Shown here one piece after another: positions 37,110-44,276 of a DNA stretch of 64,000 nucleotides. The stretch comes from Actinoplanes sp. M2I2 (lineage in GTDB: Bacteria; Actinomycetota; Actinomycetes; Mycobacteriales; Micromonosporaceae), in assembly GCF_023544445.1 (NCBI RefSeq), contig NZ_JALPVJ010000002.1:62001-126000 (forward strand), given 5' to 3'. The notes under the pieces are model-generated. The model had not been told where the DNA came from. It was given only the letters and a program-made list of their open reading frames with translations, and did not search any database. Each line of letters begins with the position of its first letter. Within the stretch, counting starts at the first letter, position 1. The position numbers were made by a program, and so were the translations under genes.

Positions 37110-37182
37110 TTCGAAAACCGTCGAACTTGACGATCGTCGAAACCGACAGTTGCACGCGGATTCGATATCTGTCAACCTCGAA
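37110..37182. promoter_or_regulatory. Candidate ArsR operators in the divergent ars promoter
   Basis: Two inverted repeats with identical arms lie between the flavoprotein and arsR: TTCGA-6-TCGAA at 37110-37125 and TTCGA-12-TCGAA at 37161-37182. A 10-bp palindrome GACGATCGTC sits at 37129-37138. The second repeat ends 3 bases before the arsR ATG, a good position for autorepression. Assignment to ArsR is inference. Confidence 0.45.
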
Positions 37183-37184
37183 GC

Positions 37185-37550
37185 ATGTCGAAATCAGCGC
37201 CCGCCGTCACCGATGCCGACGTGGCGCCGTGCTGCCCGCCCCTGGCCCACAGCCGCGTCCCGGCCGAGGCGGCCGTTCCGCTGGCGCAGGCGTTCAAGGC
37301 TCTCGGCGACCCGATCCGCCTGCAGCTGATGTCGATGATCGCCTCCGCCGAGGGTGGCGAGATCTGCGTCTGCGACCTCACGCCGGCGTTCGCGATCTCC
37401 GGGCCCACCATCTCGCACCACCTCAGGGTGCTCAAGGAGTCCGGCCTGGTGACCGCCGAGCGCCGGGCCAGCTGGGTCTACTACCGGGCCCGGCCAGATT
37501 TGATGCGGCAGCTCTCCGCCCTGCTCGACATCGGGTCCGCCGCGGAGTGA
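37185..37550 (+). CDS. arsR: ArsR family arsenite-responsive repressor
   Basis: A 121-residue winged-helix repressor. The HTH is FAISGPTISHHLRVLKESGLVTAERRASWVYYRARPD. Cysteines lie at 16 and 17 (PCCPP) and at 61 and 63 (EICVCDL, the classical metal-site helix). The N-terminal Cys pair plus a helix Cys matches the arrangement described for Corynebacterium glutamicum ArsR (C15, C16, C55), while the CxC is shared with the E. coli type. As(III) binding should release it from DNA. It leads the operon arsR, aquaporin, arsC and faces the flavoprotein gene. Confidence 0.92.
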   Translation: MSKSAPAVTDADVAPCCPPLAHSRVPAEAAVPLAQAFKALGDPIRLQLMSMIASAEGGEICVCDLTPAFAISGPTISHHLRVLKESGLVTAERRASWVYYRARPDLMRQLSALLDIGSAAE

Positions 37551-37620
37551 CGGACCCGGCGAAGCCGCCCGCACCCACCTGGCCCAGCACCTCGACCCGC
37601 CGAGACCGGAGTTCCGTGTC

Positions 37621-38352
37621 ATGCACCCCATCGCCGCCTGGCGCCGCCTGCTCGCCGAGTTTCTCGGTACGGCCCTGCTGGTCACCGCCGTGGTCGGCTC
37701 CGGCATCATGGCCGTCACCCTCTCGCCCGGCGACGTCGGCCTGCAGCTGCTGGAGAACGCGGTGGCCACCGCGTTCGCGCTCGGCACGCTGATCCTGACC
37801 TTCGGGCCGGTCTCCGGCGCCCACTTCAACCCGGTCGTGTCGGCCGCCGACTGGTTCCTCGGCCGTCGCGCCGGCACCGGCCTGACCGGCGCCGAGCTCG
37901 CCGGGTACGCCGCCGCGCAGACCGCCGGGGCGATCACCGGGTCGGTGCTGGCCAACCTGATGTTCGACCTTCCCGCGGTGACGTTCTCGACCCGCGAACG
38001 GTCGGCCGGGCACCTGTGGCTCGGCGAGGTCGTCGCCACCGCCGGACTGCTCCTGCTGATCTTCGCGCTGGCCCGCTCCGGACGCGCCTCGGCGGCTCCC
38101 GCCGCGGTCGGCGCCTACATCGGGGCCGCGTACTGGTTCACCAGCAGCACCAGTTTCGCCAACCCGGCGGTCACCGTCGGCCGGGCCTTCACCGACACCT
38201 TCGCCGGCATTCAGCCCGCGTCCGTGCCCGGCTTCGTCCTCGCCCAGCTCGGGGGCCTGGTCGTCGGGACCGGCCTGCTGCTCGCCCTGTACCCCACGGC
38301 CGGTCGAGCCGCCGACGATGTCGTCGTCGCCCGGCCCGCCCGAACCCGCTGA
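37621..38352 (+). CDS. Aquaporin/MIP family channel of the arsenic operon (AqpS-like)
   Basis: A 243-residue MIP channel with six membrane segments and both pore loops: SGAHFNPVVS (about residue 77) and TSFANPAVT (about 182). The Pro-Val in the first NPx box departs from the classical NPA and is common in ars-linked channels. It lies between arsR and arsC, where actinobacteria often have an Acr3 or ArsB pump, so it probably lets As(III) leave down its gradient, as shown for AqpS of Sinorhizobium meliloti. The next gene follows 28 bp later. The role is inferred from context. Confidence 0.85.
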   Translation: MHPIAAWRRLLAEFLGTALLVTAVVGSGIMAVTLSPGDVGLQLLENAVATAFALGTLILTFGPVSGAHFNPVVSAADWFLGRRAGTGLTGAELAGYAAAQTAGAITGSVLANLMFDLPAVTFSTRERSAGHLWLGEVVATAGLLLLIFALARSGRASAAPAAVGAYIGAAYWFTSSTSFANPAVTVGRAFTDTFAGIQPASVPGFVLAQLGGLVVGTGLLLALYPTAGRAADDVVVARPARTR

Positions 38353-38380
38353 CCACCACCCGTACCGGAGGATCGACATC

Positions 38381-38794
38381 ATGACCGGCAAGCCCAGCGT
38401 CCTGTTCGTGTGCGTCCACAACGCCGGCCGTTCCCAGATGGCGGCCGGCTGGCTGCGGCACCTCGCCGGTGACGCCGTCGAAGTCCGCTCGGCCGGCTCC
38501 GCCCCGGCCGACACCGTCAACCCCTCCGCGGTCGAGGCCATGCGCGAGGTCGGCATCGACATCACCGACCAGCAGCCCAAGATCCTTCAGTACGAGGTCG
38601 CGCAGGACTCCGACGTCATCATCACGATGGGCTGCGGCGACGCCTGCCCGGTCTTCCCCGGCAAGCGGTACGAGGACTGGAAGCTCGACGACCCGGCCGG
38701 CCGGGGTGTCGAGGCCGTCCGCCCGATCCGCGACGAGATCAGGACCCGGATCGAGGCACTCCTGGCCGACCTCCTTCCCGCCGGCCGACCCTGA
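38381..38794 (+). CDS. arsC: Arsenate reductase, low-molecular-weight phosphatase type
   Basis: A 137-residue ArsC starting at the ATG at 38381 (GGAGGATC upstream). The active-site P-loop is C11-V-H-N-A-G-R17-S, the CX5R signature. Two further cysteines, C85 and C89, lie in MGCGDACPVFPGKRYEDWKLDDPAG. Three cysteines would suit the thioredoxin-coupled mechanism; corynebacterial mycothiol-dependent enzymes share the same fold, so the electron donor is open. It reduces arsenate to arsenite, which the upstream channel can then release. Confidence 0.93.
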   Translation: MTGKPSVLFVCVHNAGRSQMAAGWLRHLAGDAVEVRSAGSAPADTVNPSAVEAMREVGIDITDQQPKILQYEVAQDSDVIITMGCGDACPVFPGKRYEDWKLDDPAGRGVEAVRPIRDEIRTRIEALLADLLPAGRP

Positions 38795-38797
38795 TCG

Positions 38798-38995
38798 TCT
38801 CGCGCATGGCCCGCAGACCGTAGTGGAGCAAGCCCTGCCACCGCAGGAAGGCGTCGCACAGGTCTTCGCGGGCCTGCTCGTCGGTGGGGCTCAGCTCGCC
38901 GGCCAGCGAGGTCAGCGTGCAGTCGCCGCGGCCGCTGTCGTGTTCCTGATGCTCGATGGCCGCGTCGGCCCACGCCCGCAGGGCGTCGAAGCTGC
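38798..38995 (-). pseudogene. TetR family regulator remnant (C-terminal domain only)
   Basis: Read on the minus strand, this stretch translates to SSFDALRAWADAAIEHQEHDSGRGDCTLTSLAGELSPTDEQAREDL followed by CDAFLRWQGLLHYGLRAMRETI. The pattern C-x-L-x-S-L-A-x-E-L, an acidic turn and a W-x-x-x-L-x-x-G-L-R-A-M helix is the ligand-binding C-terminal domain of TetR/AcrR regulators. The HTH half is missing and the frame runs on into the antisense of arsC, so this is a fragment. Just before it, 38996-39061 encodes KAVINRQAQTPLIPGRPVMGS and a stop, perhaps the tail of another lost gene. Confidence 0.55.
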
Positions 38996-39093
38996 TTAGG
39001 AGCCCATGACGGGCCGGCCGGGGATCAGCGGCGTCTGGGCCTGGCGGTTGATGACCGCCTTGCGCGCCCCGAAGGGCCGAGGCGCTGTCCGGC

Positions 39094-39792
39094 TCAGGCC
39101 GAGAGAATGGCCTTGGCCACCTCGTCGGGGTTGGTCAGCAGGGCCTCGTGGCCACCGCCCACCAGGACCGGTCGCACACCCACGCGGGCCGCGAGCTCCT
39201 CTCCGGGGGCGGCCAGGGAGATGTCGTCCTCGGCCAGGACGTAGGTGATCGGCCGGCCGAGCGTCTCCACCCCCTCCACGTCGAGCGCGTCCAGCATGTA
39301 ACCGCCGGGCTGCGGCATCAGCTGGTCGAAGACGACGCGCTGCAGCGCCTCGGGTTCGCCGGGCATCAGACCCTGTTGGAACGTGGGGAAGTCGAGCCCG
39401 ATGGTGCCGTCCGGCGAGGCGGCGATGGTGTCGGTGACGAAGCCCTCCATCGGCCCCATGGCCGCTGCCATCGACTGGCCGCGGAGCGGGATGAAAGCGC
39501 TGAAGTACGCGAGGCCGGCCAGCCGGTCGCCCAGGCGGTGGGCGGCGCCGGTGATCGGGATGCCGCCCCAGCTGTGCCCGACCAGGACGACGTCGCGCAG
39601 ATCGCGGCGCTCGACCTCGGTGACGATGTGGTCGACGGCGTCGCTCAGCCGCAGGCCGGCCGGGTCGTCGCCCAGGCTCAGGCCCGGCATGGTGAGCGCC
39701 GTGGCCCCGTGGCCGGACGCGCGGACCCGGTGTCCGACCGGATGCCAGGACCATCCGCCGTGCCAGGCACCAGGGATGAAGACGTAGTGCAT
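39094..39792 (-). CDS. Alpha/beta hydrolase (salicylate esterase-like, AB37 type)
   Basis: A 232-residue hydrolase beginning MHYVFIPGAWHGGWSWHPV, typical of the small esterase subgroup that includes methyl-salicylate esterase-like and pyrethroid-hydrolase-like proteins. The nucleophile elbow is GHSWGGIPI, an acidic residue lies in YVLAEDDISL, and the His in VGGGHEALLTNPDEVAKAI. No signal peptide. It is divergent from an SDR gene, and two identical-arm palindromes lie in the 137-bp promoter region between them. Confidence 0.82.
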   Translation of the reverse strand: MHYVFIPGAWHGGWSWHPVGHRVRASGHGATALTMPGLSLGDDPAGLRLSDAVDHIVTEVERRDLRDVVLVGHSWGGIPITGAAHRLGDRLAGLAYFSAFIPLRGQSMAAAMGPMEGFVTDTIAASPDGTIGLDFPTFQQGLMPGEPEALQRVVFDQLMPQPGGYMLDALDVEGVETLGRPITYVLAEDDISLAAPGEELAARVGVRPVLVGGGHEALLTNPDEVAKAILSA

Positions 39793-39866
39793 CAGACCTC
39801 CAGATGTTGATCAGACCGCACTCTAGCCGACAGAGGCAAACCTGCAGAAAGGCGCATTCCGCAGAG

Positions 39867-39915
39867 TGGGTTGCAAAACCCATAAATCTGCGATACGAAT
39901 GGGTTCAACAACCCA
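39867..39915. promoter_or_regulatory. Two 16-bp palindromic operators in a divergent promoter
   Basis: TGGGTTGCAAAACCCA at 39867-39882 and TGGGTTCAACAACCCA at 39900-39915 share perfect TGGGTT / AACCCA arms around 4-base spacers. Their centres are 33 bp apart, three helical turns. They lie between the divergent hydrolase (start 39792) and SDR (start 39930). Such paired sites usually bind a dimeric TetR- or MarR-type repressor. No intact regulator gene is adjacent, only the TetR remnant at 38798-38995. Confidence 0.75.
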
Positions 39916-39929
39916 GAAAGGGGCTTCTC

Positions 39930-40673
39930 ATGTCGGAACTCGCAGGTAAGACGGCCTTGGTGACCGGCGCCACCGCGGGAATCGGCCGGGCCGTCGCGAT
40001 GCGGCTGGCGGAGGCCGGAGCCGAGGTGCTGGTGCACGGCCGCGACGCCGCCCGAGGCGCGGACCTGGTGGCGGCGATCGCCGAGCGAGGCGGACGGGCG
40101 CGGTTCGTCGCGGCCGACCTCTCGGCCGCCGCGGACGTCGAGCGGCTCGCGGCCGAGGCCGGCGACGTGGACATCCTGGTCAACAACGCCGGGGTGTACG
40201 AGTTCACCGCGACTGCTCAGACCAGCGCGGACAGCTTCGACCGGCACCTCGCGATCAACACCCGCGCGCCCTTCCAGCTGGTCGGGGCCCTGGTCCCGGG
40301 CATGATCGAACGCGGCCACGGCGTGATCGTCAACATCAGCTCGACCGCCGCGACCTCGGTCGCACCGGTCGGCGCGGCCTACGGCGCATCGAAGGCGGCG
40401 CTGGAGACCCTGACCCGCTACTGGGCCACGGAGTTCGGTGGCGCCGGGATCCGGGTCAACGGCGTCTCGTCCGGTCCGGTCCGCACCCCGGGCACGGCGC
40501 CGTTGCTGGCCGCGGTCGGCGACGCCATGGACCAGGTGACCGCGCGCGGCCGGATCGGTGACCCGGAGGAGATCGCCGATGTCGTGCTGTTCCTGGTCGG
40601 GGAGCGCAGCAGCTATGTGAACGGGACGGTGGTCGGCGTCCACGGCGGGGAGCGCAGCCTGCTGCCCGGCTGA
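39930..40673 (+). CDS. Short-chain dehydrogenase/reductase
   Basis: A 247-residue classical SDR starting at the ATG at 39930 (AAAGGGG upstream). Cofactor site TGATAGIGRAVA, NNAG at about residue 87, catalytic Ser in ISSTAATS and Tyr/Lys in YGASKAALE are all present. The C-terminal G-R-I-G-D-P-E-E-I-A and YVNGTVVGVHGGERS fit the family. It oxidises or reduces an alcohol/ketone with NAD(P). The divergent hydrolase and shared palindromes suggest both act on the same inducer compound. Confidence 0.9.
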   Translation: MSELAGKTALVTGATAGIGRAVAMRLAEAGAEVLVHGRDAARGADLVAAIAERGGRARFVAADLSAAADVERLAAEAGDVDILVNNAGVYEFTATAQTSADSFDRHLAINTRAPFQLVGALVPGMIERGHGVIVNISSTAATSVAPVGAAYGASKAALETLTRYWATEFGGAGIRVNGVSSGPVRTPGTAPLLAAVGDAMDQVTARGRIGDPEEIADVVLFLVGERSSYVNGTVVGVHGGERSLLPG

Positions 40674-40688
40674 TCCGAGCCACGCTGT

Positions 40689-40703
40689 CTTATCCGGGGC
40701 TTA
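40689..40703 (+). promoter_or_regulatory. OmpR-type direct repeat upstream of the membrane glycosyltransferase-like gene
   Basis: Two CTTA half-sites at 40689 and 40700 are exactly 11 bp apart (TCTTATC / GCTTAGC). The same motif in better form lies in front of the neighbouring OmpR-type regulator at 42452. An 11-bp direct-repeat period is characteristic of OmpR/PhoB-family binding. They lie about 30-40 bp upstream of the ATG at 40730. Confidence 0.5.
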
Positions 40704-40729
40704 GCTCCCCGTCCCTACGGTCGCCGATC

Positions 40730-42451
40730 ATGACCATCGCTGCGGAGAACGCACCACCGGCGGTACGCCCGGCGCCGCCCGCCCGGCCGCGCCTGCCGCA
40801 CCTCGCCGCCGTCTCGGCGTACGTCCTGCTCGGGGTGGTCGTGATGGGACGGTTCGCCGGCCGGCCGGGGGAGCGGGTCTCGGCGCACCTGCCGATCGAC
40901 CACACCTGGTTCGAGTGGCTGCTGGCGCACGGGGCGCACGTCGTGGCGCACGGCGGCAACCCGCTGTTCTCCACGGCTCAGAACTACCCGCTCGGCGTGA
41001 ACATGATGGCCAACACCTCGGTGCTCGGCGTGACCGTTCCGTTGGCGCCGCTGACGATGCTGCTCGGGCCCCGCGCCACCTACGTGATCTGGATGATCCT
41101 CGCGTGTGCGGGCACCGCCGCGACGACGTACTGGGTGCTGCAGCGCTTCGTCGTGCGGTCGCGGGCGGCGGCGTTCGCGGGCGGGGCGCTCGCCGGGTTC
41201 GCGCCCGGGGTGGTGCATCACGCCAACGGTCAGCCCAACTTCGTGTCGAACTTCCTGCTGCCGCTGATCGTCGCGGCGGTGTTCGGACTGGGCGCGGGTA
41301 GACGGTGGCTGCGTGACGGCGTGGTGCTGGGTCTGCTGGTGACGTGGCAGCTGTTCATCAACGAGGAGCTGCTGCTGGCCACGGCGCTCGCGTGCGGCCT
41401 GGCCACGATCCTGATCGCGGTGTTCCGGCCGGCCGGGGCGCGGCGGCGGGCGCCGGCCTTCCTGCGGGGGCTCGGCGTGACCGCGGTCGTGGCCGGGGCG
41501 CTCTGCGCGTACCCGATCGCGTTCCAGTTCCACGGGCCGCAGTCGTTCGCCGGTCTGCCCTTGTTCACGCACTGGGGCGAGGATCCGGTCACGTACCTGA
41601 CGTTCTCCCGCGACACGCTCGCCGGCAGTCCTCTCGGCGAGGCCGCGCAGGGCGTGACCGAGCAGAACAGCTGGTTCGGCTGGCCCCTGACGGTGGTGCT
41701 GCTCGTGCTCGCCGTCGCGCTGTGGCGGAGCTCGGTGCCGGCGCGGGTGGCGACCCTGGTGGCGGCGGTGTTCGCGGTGCTCTCGCTCGGCCCGGTGCTG
41801 CGCTTCGGCGGTGAGGAGACCGCGCACCGGGGTCCTCTGGGGCTGCTGCCCGAGGGCCTGCCGCTGTTCGACCTGTTGATGCCGAGCCGTCTGACGTACG
41901 TGGTCATCGGCGCCGCCGTCCTGCTGGTCGCGGTGGCCTGGGACCGGCTGCGCCCCACTCGCTTCCTGGTGGCGGCCGCCCTCGTCCCGTTGATCCCGAC
42001 CCCCGTGCCGGCGATGCCGGAACGGCCGGCGCCCGAGTTCGTCACGAGCGGCGCCTGGCGTGAGTACGTCCGCCCCGGCGGCACCCTGGTCCCGGTGCCG
42101 CTGCCGAGCAACTGGCTCGGGCGCGACACGCTGGGCTGGAGCGCGCAGGCCCGGCACGAGTTCGCCGTGCCCGAGGGCTACTTCCTCGGCCCCGGCCCGG
42201 ACGGCGTGGGCCGGATGGGCCCGGCGACCGTCAGCCGGACGACGCAGCTCGTCATCGAGACGTATCGCACACGCACCGCTCCCGCTCTGCCGGAGAGCCA
42301 CCGGGCCGCCGTCCGGGCCGACCTGGCCCGGTGGCACGGGGAGGCCGTCGTGATGCGCGCGGAGGCCTTCAACCTGCCGCTGCGATCGCTGGTCTCGCAG
42401 GTGTACGGCCCGCCGGAAACGGTCCGCGATGTCTGGCTCTGGAAGCCATGA
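40730..42451 (+). CDS. Polytopic membrane protein, GT-C glycosyltransferase-like
   Basis: A 573-residue protein with about eleven membrane segments and a C-terminal soluble domain of about 130 residues (from PEFVTSGAWREYVRPGGTLVPVPLP). The first extracytoplasmic loop holds acidic and aromatic residues (SAHLPIDHTWFEWLLAHGAHVVAHGGNPLFSTAQNYPLGVNMM), as in GT-C enzymes that transfer sugars from lipid carriers. I do not recognise a specific family, so the transferase role is an inference from topology. The stop overlaps the region just before a two-component system, and shared 11-bp repeats suggest that system regulates it. Confidence 0.65.
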   Translation: MTIAAENAPPAVRPAPPARPRLPHLAAVSAYVLLGVVVMGRFAGRPGERVSAHLPIDHTWFEWLLAHGAHVVAHGGNPLFSTAQNYPLGVNMMANTSVLGVTVPLAPLTMLLGPRATYVIWMILACAGTAATTYWVLQRFVVRSRAAAFAGGALAGFAPGVVHHANGQPNFVSNFLLPLIVAAVFGLGAGRRWLRDGVVLGLLVTWQLFINEELLLATALACGLATILIAVFRPAGARRRAPAFLRGLGVTAVVAGALCAYPIAFQFHGPQSFAGLPLFTHWGEDPVTYLTFSRDTLAGSPLGEAAQGVTEQNSWFGWPLTVVLLVLAVALWRSSVPARVATLVAAVFAVLSLGPVLRFGGEETAHRGPLGLLPEGLPLFDLLMPSRLTYVVIGAAVLLVAVAWDRLRPTRFLVAAALVPLIPTPVPAMPERPAPEFVTSGAWREYVRPGGTLVPVPLPSNWLGRDTLGWSAQARHEFAVPEGYFLGPGPDGVGRMGPATVSRTTQLVIETYRTRTAPALPESHRAAVRADLARWHGEAVVMRAEAFNLPLRSLVSQVYGPPETVRDVWLWKP

Positions 42452-42469
42452 CCTTATCGTCGCCTTATC
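42452..42469 (+). promoter_or_regulatory. OmpR-type direct repeat upstream of the response regulator
   Basis: CCTTATC at 42452-42458 and again at 42463-42469, a perfect repeat with an 11-bp period, begins one base after the stop codon of the membrane gene and 24-41 bp before the regulator start. It suggests autoregulation by the OmpR-type protein encoded next. Confidence 0.6.
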
Positions 42470-42492
42470 CCGATCATGGCAGCATTGCTCGG

Positions 42493-43155
42493 GTGCGAGT
42501 ACTGGTGGCGGACGACGAACGGCTGCTGGCCGACACGATCGCGGTGGGTCTGCGGCGTGCGGCCATTGCGGTCGACATCGCCTACGACGGCGGCGAGGCG
42601 ATCGAGAAGATCCAGGTCAACCGGTACGACGTCGCGGTGCTCGACCGCGACATGCCGGGGGAGACGGGCGACGACGTGTGTCGCTGGATCACCGACCGCC
42701 GGCTCGAGACGCGGGTGCTGATGCTCACGGCGGCCGTCGGCATCTACGACCGGGTCGAGGGGCTCGGGCTCGGGGCCGACGACTACCTGACCAAGCCGTT
42801 CGCCTTCGCCGAGCTCGTCGCCCGGGTGCAGGCGCTGGCCCGGCGTACGGCTCCGGCCCTGCCCCCGGTCCTCGAGCGCGAGGGGATCGTGCTGGACGTG
42901 GCGACGCGGACCGCGAGCCGGGACGGCCGCCCGCTGGCCCTGACCCACAAGGAGTTCGGCGTCCTGCACACGTTGATGCGCGCGCAGGGGCAGGCGGTCA
43001 CCACCGAGGACCTCCTGGAGCAGGTCTGGGACGAGCATGTCGACCCGTTCACCAACGTCGTGCGGGTGACCGTCTCGACACTGCGCCGCAAGCTCGGCGA
43101 ACCGCAGGTGGTACTGACGGTGCCGCGGGCCGGCTACCGCGTCGGGCCGGCCTGA
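42493..43155 (+). CDS. OmpR/PhoB-type response regulator
   Basis: A 220-residue regulator. The receiver domain has DDE at residues 7-9, the phospho-acceptor Asp51 in VAVLDRDMP, Thr in MLTAAVG and Lys in YLTKPFAF. A winged-helix domain follows (LTHKEFGVLHTLMRAQGQAVTTEDLLEQVWDEHVDPFTNVVRVTVSTLRRKLG). I choose the GTG at 42493 because homologous receivers start VRVLVADDE; an ATG at 42448, overlapping the upstream stop, is possible but would span the repeats. The kinase gene follows with a 1-base TGATG overlap, so both are co-translated. Confidence 0.88.
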   Translation: MRVLVADDERLLADTIAVGLRRAAIAVDIAYDGGEAIEKIQVNRYDVAVLDRDMPGETGDDVCRWITDRRLETRVLMLTAAVGIYDRVEGLGLGADDYLTKPFAFAELVARVQALARRTAPALPPVLEREGIVLDVATRTASRDGRPLALTHKEFGVLHTLMRAQGQAVTTEDLLEQVWDEHVDPFTNVVRVTVSTLRRKLGEPQVVLTVPRAGYRVGPA

Positions 43156-44228
43156 TGGGGCTGCGCGCCCGTCTGGCCGTGGCCCTGTTCGGCACGGTGA
43201 CCTTCGTTTTCGTCGCCCATTTCGTCTATTGGGAGATTCCCTGGGTGCCGCCGACCTACACCCCGTGCTTCGAGGTCGACAGCATGGTGTGCCGGGTCAC
43301 CCGGAAGATCCCGATCGGCGACTTCGCCCAGTTCGGCATCGTGCTGGCGGCCTCCGTGCCACTCGTGGGCCTGCTGGTGTGGTGGGTGCTGGCCCCGGTG
43401 CGCCGGCTCCTGCCGGCCATCGCTCAGATCGGTCCGCAGAACCTCGGCCACCGGATCCGCCCGCGCCGCGGCCGGGACGAGATCAAACAGCTCGGCCGGG
43501 CGCTGGACACGATGATGAACGGCATCGCGGCCGGCTACGAGGGGCAGCGCAGCTTCGCGGCCAACGCCTCCCACGAGCTGCGCACCCCGCTGGCCCTGCA
43601 GCGGACGCTGATCGAGGTCGGCATGGCCGAACCGCTGACGCCCGACCAGTCGACCCTGCTGGCGAGTCAGCTGCTGGAGACGAACGCCCGCAACGAGCGG
43701 CTGATCGAGGGTCTGCTGGTGCTCAGCCAGGCCGATCAGGGCCTTCGCTCGACGGCCGTGCAGCCGCTCGACGACATCACCGCCGGCGTCGTCGACTCTC
43801 ACGCCCGGACCGCCGCCGACGCCGACGTGAAGCTCAGCGCCGATGCGAGCCCGTACGAGGTCGAGGGTGACGCGGTGCTGCTGGAAAGACTGGTCCGCAA
43901 CCTCGTGCACAACGCGATCAAGTACAACCAGCCGGGCGGCACTGTCGCCGTCACCGTCGGGGCGGCCGACGCCGCGCTGACGGTGGAGAACACCGGTCCG
44001 GTGATCCCACCCGAGCAGGTGGCCCGGTTGTTCGAGCCCTTCACCCGGCTCGCCACCGGGCGGATCGACCACAGCGGTGGCAGCGGGCTGGGCCTGGCGA
44101 TCGCCCGCTCGATCGTGCGGGCCCACGGGGGCACGATCACCGCGACCTCATTGGACGGCGGCGGCCTGCGTGTCGCCGTCCGCCTGCCCCGGGCCGACAC
44201 CCGGGCCGACGCCCGGACCGCGAAGTGA
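43155..44228 (+). CDS. Sensor histidine kinase
   Basis: A 357-residue kinase starting at 43155 within the stop of the regulator. TM1 is at about residues 7-27, and a short extracytoplasmic loop of about 30 residues with two cysteines (YTPCFEVDSMVCRV) follows. TM2 is at about 58-78, then HAMP, the phospho-acceptor His140 in ASHELRTPLALQ, the N box LVRNLVHNAIKYN, and the G boxes HSGGSGLGLAIARSIV. The small Cys-Cys loop is the likely sensor. It should phosphorylate the upstream OmpR-type regulator. Confidence 0.9.
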   Translation: MGLRARLAVALFGTVTFVFVAHFVYWEIPWVPPTYTPCFEVDSMVCRVTRKIPIGDFAQFGIVLAASVPLVGLLVWWVLAPVRRLLPAIAQIGPQNLGHRIRPRRGRDEIKQLGRALDTMMNGIAAGYEGQRSFAANASHELRTPLALQRTLIEVGMAEPLTPDQSTLLASQLLETNARNERLIEGLLVLSQADQGLRSTAVQPLDDITAGVVDSHARTAADADVKLSADASPYEVEGDAVLLERLVRNLVHNAIKYNQPGGTVAVTVGAADAALTVENTGPVIPPEQVARLFEPFTRLATGRIDHSGGSGLGLAIARSIVRAHGGTITATSLDGGGLRVAVRLPRADTRADARTAK

Positions 44229-44229
44229 C

Positions 44230-44265
44230 CGGCGGCCCGGTGGTGTTCCCGCCACCGGGCCGCCG
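44230..44265. terminator. Strong hairpin terminator between convergent genes
   Basis: Fourteen-base perfect arms CGGCGGCCCGGTGG / CCACCGGGCCGCCG with an 8-base loop, starting immediately after the kinase stop and ending before the convergent cellulase stop; it can act in both directions. Confidence 0.8.
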
Positions 44266-44276
44266 TCACCGGACTG

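Noticed and set aside
40715..42337. 540-residue open frame antisense to the membrane glycosyltransferase-like gene
   Set aside because: Composition dominated by Arg, His, Gln and Pro with no recognisable domain; codon pattern fits the plus-strand gene.
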